A stretch of 64,000 nt of DNA from DASVWZ01 sp036392935 (GTDB lineage Bacteria; Acidobacteriota; Terriglobia; Terriglobales; Acidobacteriaceae). Numbering within the stretch: the stretch's first letter is position 1; the number at the start of each line of letters is the position of its first letter. Below are positions 59,126-64,000 of the stretch, in pieces. The position numbers and the translations under genes are program-made. The stretch covers positions 10,928-74,927 of the forward strand of contig DASVWZ010000297.1 in NCBI GenBank assembly GCA_036392935.1. Reading direction: 5' to 3'. Under the pieces are notes generated by a model that was not told where the DNA came from, searched no databases, and saw nothing but the letters and a program-made list of their open reading frames with translations.

Positions 59126-60403
59126 TCAGGCCGCGGCCGTAGCGCCTTTGCCGGCGAATCTTCCTGCAGGTGCGTCCGGACGCCGGGCGGCCAACTCAAA
59201 GAGCAGGGCGACGGCCGCCAGACCGCCGGCCCAGTAGAAGGCCATCTGGTAGTTCTTGTATTTATCGAACAGCACGCCGGCGATCCTGGGCCCGATGATG
59301 CCGGCAACACCCCAGGCGGTAAATAACATGCCGTAATTGATACCGGCATTTTTTGTTCCCCAGAAATCGGAGGCGGCAGCGCCATTCACGGAAAGCTGCG
59401 TGCCATAACACCAATAAACGATGAAGACCATGATGTACAGGCCCATCACGTTGGATCCGGCGATGTAGAGAACGGGCATGGCGACGATGGAGATTCCGAT
59501 CATCAGGCGCAGGACGTTGAGCCTGCCCAGGGCGTCGGACATCCAACCGGAAAGGATACGCCCGGAGGCGTTGCCGGTAGCGCCAATAAAGATGGTGAGG
59601 GTCTGCAGGGCTTCGCTGGGGATTTTCATGCTCTTGGCAAACGGCACCAACTGGCTGATGACCATGAGGCCGGCCGAGGCTCCCAGGGCGTAGGCGACCC
59701 ACATGAAATAGAAAGTTGGAGTGCGCAGGACTTCGCTGGGACTGAACTCATAAGTTGTAGCGGCGGATTTGGAAGCAGGTGCAGGCGACCATCCTTTGGG
59801 CCGATATCCGGCGGGGGGATTTTTGAGGAGAAACGCGCCAAACACGGTCATGACCAGGAAGATTGCGCCAAGAATCATGAAAGTTGTGTGCACGCCGTAG
59901 GCGGGGATGAGCTTGAGGTTCGCCAAAGGGCCGAAGATGGCGGAACCGGCACCGTAGCCGCCGACGGCAAGTCCGACGGCGAGGCCGCGTTTGTCAGGGA
60001 ACCATTTGGCCATGACGGGAATGGGCGTGGCGTAACCAAAACCGTTGCCCAATCCGCCGATGACGCCGAAGCAGACGTAGAGATAATTCAGGCTGTGGGT
60101 GAAGGAGCAGAGGAAAAAGCCAAGGCTGACGAGGACTCCGCCGGTGAGCGATACCCAGAAAGGCCCGAACTTGTCCTGCAAGCGGCCGGCCAGGATGAAG
60201 GTCAGAGCGAAGACGACCACGGCGATGGTGAAGACGTTGGAGGTTTCGGCGCGCTTCCATCCGAATTCTTTTTCCAGCGGGGCGACAAAGACGCTCCATG
60301 CGTACAGGGTGCCCAAGGCGAGATTCATGGAGAGGCCGCCGATGACATGCCACCAGCGATTGAGATGGGGCTGGGCGGATTGAACTGAATCTTGAGTAGC
60401 CAC
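59126..60403 (-). CDS. OFA-family MFS transporter (oxalate/formate antiporter-like)
   Basis: 425 residues, twelve membrane helices. N-L-A-L-G-T-L-Y-A-W-S-V-F in helix 1 and G-G-L-G-N-G-F-G-Y-A-T-P in helix 4 are typical of the OFA group. I chose GTG 60403 because AAGGAG lies 8 bases upstream; the longer ATG frame adds 37 polar residues. Its neighbour acs suggests the substrate is acetate or another small carboxylate, but this is not proven. Confidence 0.88.
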   Translation of the reverse strand: MATQDSVQSAQPHLNRWWHVIGGLSMNLALGTLYAWSVFVAPLEKEFGWKRAETSNVFTIAVVVFALTFILAGRLQDKFGPFWVSLTGGVLVSLGFFLCSFTHSLNYLYVCFGVIGGLGNGFGYATPIPVMAKWFPDKRGLAVGLAVGGYGAGSAIFGPLANLKLIPAYGVHTTFMILGAIFLVMTVFGAFLLKNPPAGYRPKGWSPAPASKSAATTYEFSPSEVLRTPTFYFMWVAYALGASAGLMVISQLVPFAKSMKIPSEALQTLTIFIGATGNASGRILSGWMSDALGRLNVLRLMIGISIVAMPVLYIAGSNVMGLYIMVFIVYWCYGTQLSVNGAAASDFWGTKNAGINYGMLFTAWGVAGIIGPRIAGVLFDKYKNYQMAFYWAGGLAAVALLFELAARRPDAPAGRFAGKGATAAA

Positions 60404-60444
60404 TGTTTTCTCCTTTAGCGCGAAAGTGGAATGCGGATTTCTTT

Positions 60445-61170
60445 CTACTGCTTCTGCAAGATTGCGTTCACGGTCAATTCCGATCCGGAGACAACGGTCA
60501 ATTCGCGTTTCCACGAAGCGAAACCCGGGTTTGCGATCACGACGACATGACTGCCGGTGGTTACGCCGAGAACCGAGGGCGTGCTGCCGATGTAACGACC
60601 GTCGAGCGTGACTTCGGCGCCGGCGGGAGTCGAGCTGAAGTTGCAGCGCACGGTTTCGGGCAAGTTCGATGAACCGGTTGCGACGAGAGCCGTCTGCACG
60701 GAATTGGGCGCAGAAGGCGCGATGGCCTGCGCGACGGCTGGCGGCGCGGAGGGATTCGCTTTTCCGTCAGGCGCTACAAAGGCGTAGAACTGACGGCGGG
60801 CTTTGCCGTCATCGTCGGGGTAATAGATGGTGAGGCCGTGCTTTTCTTTGTGGCCGTCGTAGGTGTCGCCTTTCGGCAGGGGGATGCAGCGGGACCACTT
60901 GGTGTCAATGCCGCAACTGACGCGGTATTGCGCACCGGTGCCCAGGTCCTGCACGAGCAATGTGTTGGTCACCTGTTGGGTTTTGCTTGAGCTACAGTAG
61001 GCATCGTAATTGAGCTGGTCGCAGTTTTTTGGGACGCCGCTGTCGTCGATGACCACTGAATGAGTTTCTGAATCCAGAACTTTCAGCCGAATGGCCACGT
61101 TTTTGGTGGCGGCGTTGCAAAACGCAGCGAGAAACAGAAGTATCGCGAGCGCGAGAATTGTGCGCTTCAT
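60445..61170 (-). CDS. Exported PEGA-domain protein
   Basis: 241 residues. Signal peptide 1-20 (M-K-R-T-I-L-A-L-A-I-L-L-F-L-A-A-F). Two Cys in the N-terminal part (N-C-D-Q-L-N..Y-C-S-S-S) may pair. The C-terminal 65 residues are a PEGA domain (S-S-T-P-A-G-A-E-V-T-L-D-G-R-Y-I-G-S-T-P). GGAGGG 7 bases before ATG 61170 sets the start. Probably periplasmic or surface-attached. It precedes the transporter on the same strand by 41 bp, so the two may be co-transcribed. Confidence 0.82.
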   Translation of the reverse strand: MKRTILALAILLFLAAFCNAATKNVAIRLKVLDSETHSVVIDDSGVPKNCDQLNYDAYCSSSKTQQVTNTLLVQDLGTGAQYRVSCGIDTKWSRCIPLPKGDTYDGHKEKHGLTIYYPDDDGKARRQFYAFVAPDGKANPSAPPAVAQAIAPSAPNSVQTALVATGSSNLPETVRCNFSSTPAGAEVTLDGRYIGSTPSVLGVTTGSHVVVIANPGFASWKRELTVVSGSELTVNAILQKQ

Positions 61171-61380
61171 CAGAAGACCCTCCAGTTGCCAGTGATCAGC
61201 CATATAAGCCGTTCTGCAGGTTGCTCAGGGCCGGCCGCGTATTAGCGAAACATTCTGCTCCCGCCAGCGGCCCTACAGCAATGGTTTTTATCGTTCTTTT
61301 GTGTCGCTGGGGTGGTGAGCTTTTCGAGAACTGCGTCACTCACCCCGTTAGTCATTTAGTTCGCAGTAATTCAGGCCGGC

Positions 61381-63390
61381 CTAGAAAGTGAAGATCGGTC
61401 CGAATTCGGTGCGATGGTCCTGCCATTCGTTCGAAGGCTTACCTGCAATTGTGTAAGTAGCCCCAGGTTCGAGGCGAGTGGCGTAGATCGATTGCTCAAA
61501 GCCGAACTGACACCACTGGTTAAGTTTGTAGTACAGCGTGGCCGCAGTCAGCTTGCCCATCAGCAGAGGCAAGGGTGACAAAACATTGGCTGCGGGGCTG
61601 GCGCCGGGATTGGTGAGTTCGCTGTGAACCACTTGATCCTTGCCCATGTGGAAGTACAAGACCCAGCCGGCATTGTGGCCTTTAGGATCGGCGTCGAACC
61701 AGCGCGAGAGCGGCAGACCGAGGTTGACGAAACCCCCGAAGGCGCGGATGGGGCGCTGCGGCGCGACGACAACCTGGCCGGAGGCGTTGGTGGCCAGGGT
61801 TGCTCCGCCGGCTGCGGCCAGCGGACCGCCGTCCACGGTGGTGAACATGACGGGATTGCTGAGTCCGTTGACGTCGGTATAGAACGAGTTAACCTGGCCG
61901 CCAAAGAAGAAGCGCAGATCGCCTCCAAAATAAGAGCTGGCAACTAGAGTTGCCCAACGGGTGGGCAACTGCAGGGCCAGTTGATTACCGTAGAGTGAAC
62001 TGGAGGTGGTGAAGCCGTTGGGGAAGGCTTTGACGTAGCTGTTCACGAGAGTCACCGGAACGCAATTGGTGGTGACGGTCGCGGTACATTCGCCGACGGC
62101 GCCGTTGGAACTGGTGACAATCGAGGTGCGACGGCCGTCGAATCCGGACCAGATGAGTTGCGCTGGAGCAACCCCTTTGGCAGGATCGAGCTGCCATTGG
62201 AAGACGGCGCGCGCTTCGAGCTCGGGACGGCCGGAGTCGGCGCCTTCGCGTTCGGCTTGCGCGATCTGACCTTGCAATCCCAAAGAGCCGAGCTTTTCGA
62301 TCTGGCCGGTGCTGGGCATCATGATGGCGAAGGTGGGCGAAAATTTCAGGTTGTGCCATTTGGCCAGCTTCTGAACCAGGCCAAACTGAAATTGCGGCGA
62401 GCGCTCGTAGATGTTGCCGTACCAATAGCCGAGAGCCGTGGTTTCGAGAATGCTGGGCAGAGCGCTCGATCCGAACAGGGTCCAGTCCTGGCCACCTTCG
62501 AAGTAAATGTCGGTTTTGTCGCTGGCAGTGTAATCCAGGCGCGCCCAAGCGAGGCGCAACTGAAACGCGTTGCTGCGGATCGACGAGACATCGCGGTTAT
62601 CAACTTCGCTGAAATTGCCTTCGTAGTCGCCTTCGATGCGTCCGGTGAGGACGATCTCGCTCGACATGTCCGGCCACTCGATGTTGGCGCCGATGCGGGT
62701 AGAGCGGGCCTTCAAGTGGAATTCAGGAGCGGTGCTCGGCCCGGTGTTGGTAATGGCAGTGGTGCTCAGGAAAAGTCCGGGAAACGGCATGTCATCGCCG
62801 TTGGGGCTGCTGGAGTCGCGCACGGCGGTCGCTTTGATGAAACCATAAGGCGTCATCTTGACGGCACCCATTTTGAAGGCGGCGTTCAGGCCGTCTTTGA
62901 CCGGCGGATCGACCGGCAGCACGCGTATGGGTGCGACGGCCGGCACAACCGCGGGAGTGGGTGGGGTTGGTGGTTTGCTTTCAGTCAGCGATTTGGTCGC
63001 GGCCTGCCCCTGCGGAGTTCCGAGAGATGCGGAGAGCTCTGAAGGCGATGGAGCGGGCGTGGATGTGGGCGCGAGATCGGAGGCGCTTACCACACCTTTG
63101 CGGGTGAGGACCTCGACCAGGGCTTGCATCTGAGCGTTGGGGCCGGCTGACTGGATGGATTGGGCTTCTGCCGTTGTGAGCACGCCTTTCATTACCAGCA
63201 CACCCAGCAATGCGGTCGCGTTGTCGCCGGTGGCCGCGGACAGGTTCGGGGCAGCGCCGTTTGGTGGGGCCGCATTCGCGGAAGTTGCTGCGGGAGCTGC
63301 CGCTGGCGCGTTGCCGTTTTCTTCGGCAAACAGGAACAGCGTAGATAAGACCACAAGAACACACACAACCCAGGAGGATTTTCTCAGCAT
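61381..63390 (-). CDS. Outer-membrane porin, DcaP-like
   Basis: 669 residues. Start 63390 with AAGGAGA upstream and signal peptide V-V-C-V-L-V-V-L-S-T-L-F-L-F-A. A 180-residue Ala/Pro-rich region with two predicted short helices (possible trimer coiled coil) precedes a C-terminal barrel of about 460 residues starting M-T-P-Y-G-F-I-K-A-T-A-V, as in DcaP-type porins, with S-T-R-I-G-A-N-I-E and the last strand ending in Phe (I-F-T-F). DcaP proteins pass small organic acids. It is the outermost gene of the acetate-related set. Confidence 0.78.
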   Translation of the reverse strand: MLRKSSWVVCVLVVLSTLFLFAEENGNAPAAAPAATSANAAPPNGAAPNLSAATGDNATALLGVLVMKGVLTTAEAQSIQSAGPNAQMQALVEVLTRKGVVSASDLAPTSTPAPSPSELSASLGTPQGQAATKSLTESKPPTPPTPAVVPAVAPIRVLPVDPPVKDGLNAAFKMGAVKMTPYGFIKATAVRDSSSPNGDDMPFPGLFLSTTAITNTGPSTAPEFHLKARSTRIGANIEWPDMSSEIVLTGRIEGDYEGNFSEVDNRDVSSIRSNAFQLRLAWARLDYTASDKTDIYFEGGQDWTLFGSSALPSILETTALGYWYGNIYERSPQFQFGLVQKLAKWHNLKFSPTFAIMMPSTGQIEKLGSLGLQGQIAQAEREGADSGRPELEARAVFQWQLDPAKGVAPAQLIWSGFDGRRTSIVTSSNGAVGECTATVTTNCVPVTLVNSYVKAFPNGFTTSSSLYGNQLALQLPTRWATLVASSYFGGDLRFFFGGQVNSFYTDVNGLSNPVMFTTVDGGPLAAAGGATLATNASGQVVVAPQRPIRAFGGFVNLGLPLSRWFDADPKGHNAGWVLYFHMGKDQVVHSELTNPGASPAANVLSPLPLLMGKLTAATLYYKLNQWCQFGFEQSIYATRLEPGATYTIAGKPSNEWQDHRTEFGPIFTF

Positions 63391-64000
63391 AGATACCTTG
63401 TCTCCTTTACTGTTCTCTCTTTCATCAATTGAAGTTTTGGTTGCTGCCGTACCACACGAGATCGACATGGGCGATCGGAGCGGGGAAGCGAACCGATCCG
63501 AACGGGGTCAGACGCGAGACGTCGAACCAAGGCCTATGGCGCAAGCTGTATGGCACTGAACGGCCGGAATCAGCCGGCCGCGAAGCCGCTGCGCGCTGCA
63601 AGACCTGCATTCTTAGGCTCCTACCTGAACCGATTTCAGGGCACTGGCCATTTAAAGTGGCCAGTATGGGGCGTAGTCTTGCGGGTTTTTGACCCGCGAG
63701 TCGGTGATTTTCGTCATGCGTGCCTGTGACTAACCTCACCAGACCGCGCTATGTGGGCCACGAGATGATGTAGAGACCGCTACGGCAGGAGGCTCCGGAA
63801 GCCGCGATGGATGCGGGATATAGACGAATGGTGAGTGGATTGCCAACGGGAAAATTCAGCGCAAATCCCATTCCGGGAATGAGTGAAAAAAATCACCGCA
63901 AAGTGTGACGCGCGTGGCTGCGGCGCTGCGAGGGATCACAAGGGGGTAATCTGAAGCTTCAATTCCGAACTACGGCCGCTGCCTGACGATGGGCTATAAT
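63391..64000. other. Gene-free upstream region of the porin gene, with two hairpins
   Basis: No supported gene; short frames on both strands lack ribosome sites and known domains. Perfect inverted repeats CGGCCGG/CCGGCCG (63561-63567 and 63574-63580) and ACTGGCCA/TGGCCAGT (63643-63650 and 63658-63665) could be operators or leader structures for the porin. TATAAT ends the window at 63995, perhaps the promoter of a gene beyond it. Confidence 0.4.

Noticed and set aside
63425..63739. 104-codon minus-strand frame upstream of the porin gene
   Set aside because: No ribosome site, no domain, and an equally long frame on the opposite strand; it spans two perfect hairpins.

Overview
This looks like a chromosomal window of about 60% GC from an Acidobacteriota bacterium, probably a soil member of the Terriglobia/Koribacter type. 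That placement is inference. It rests on two PknB-like kinases with TPR tails, two proteins built of repeated 'LYGTT..GG' propeller units (GloVer type), several exported proteins of kinds common in that phylum, and intergenic hairpins with GGCTAAAGCC and GGCTGAAGCC cores. There are no rRNA genes, no CRISPR array and no intact transposase. The only tRNA is a tRNA-Arg(ACG).

Layout. 0-8.6 kb: a beta-lactamase-fold serine hydrolase, a DUF4097 surface protein, the TCA enzymes mdh and icd, small exported proteins, a VapBC-type toxin-antitoxin pair with a palindromic operator, and a periplasmic glutathione peroxidase. 8.6-17.7 kb: a kinase-TPR gene preceded by a five-codon reading frame, a 138-bp MITE-like inverted repeat, tRNA-Arg with a duplicated 3' end, and a copper P-type ATPase with YHS and heavy-metal-binding N-terminal domains, divergent from an HMA-like small protein. 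17.7-27.5 kb: a GloVer protein, thioredoxin, a sigma factor with a membrane anti-sigma partner carrying a BNR/Ycf48-like outer domain, cupin/TetR, class II photolyase, dnaB, and a second PIN toxin-antitoxin pair. 27.5-33 kb: lepA, a TM2-like membrane protein and an acetate/succinate CoA-transferase. 33-41.4 kb: a same-strand run mutS-nagZ-anmK-oligopeptide-binding lipoprotein-ymdB-ywiC-like, several genes overlapping by a few bases, which joins mismatch repair to peptidoglycan recycling. 41.4-51.9 kb: F420-type oxidoreductase, PolX, cold-shock protein, NUDIX, a DUF2520-type dehydrogenase, the second kinase-TPR gene, a kinase C-terminal fragment, lexA, msrB and an M48 protease. 51.9-56.8 kb: a decaying, repeat-rich stretch with a Cys-rich protein of unknown function, a phosphoesterase pseudogene and a frameshifted GloVer gene. 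56.9-63.4 kb: acetyl-CoA synthetase, an OFA-type transporter, a PEGA lipoprotein-like protein and a large DcaP-like porin, which together suggest uptake and activation of acetate or a related small acid.

The most interesting structure is not a gene. A composite AT-rich element occurs three times (about 16.92, 42.01 and 53.1 kb) with the same internal geometry: a head like CTTTGTTTTCTA.ATTTTGA, then two copies of a motif like TAGAATCAAT..TTTACG about 41-43 bp apart. One copy lies directly upstream of, and points toward, the gene for the Cys-rich protein (52287-52958). The other two stand alone. I suggest a cis-element and cognate-protein family with orphan copies of the element. This is inferred from sequence alone and untested.
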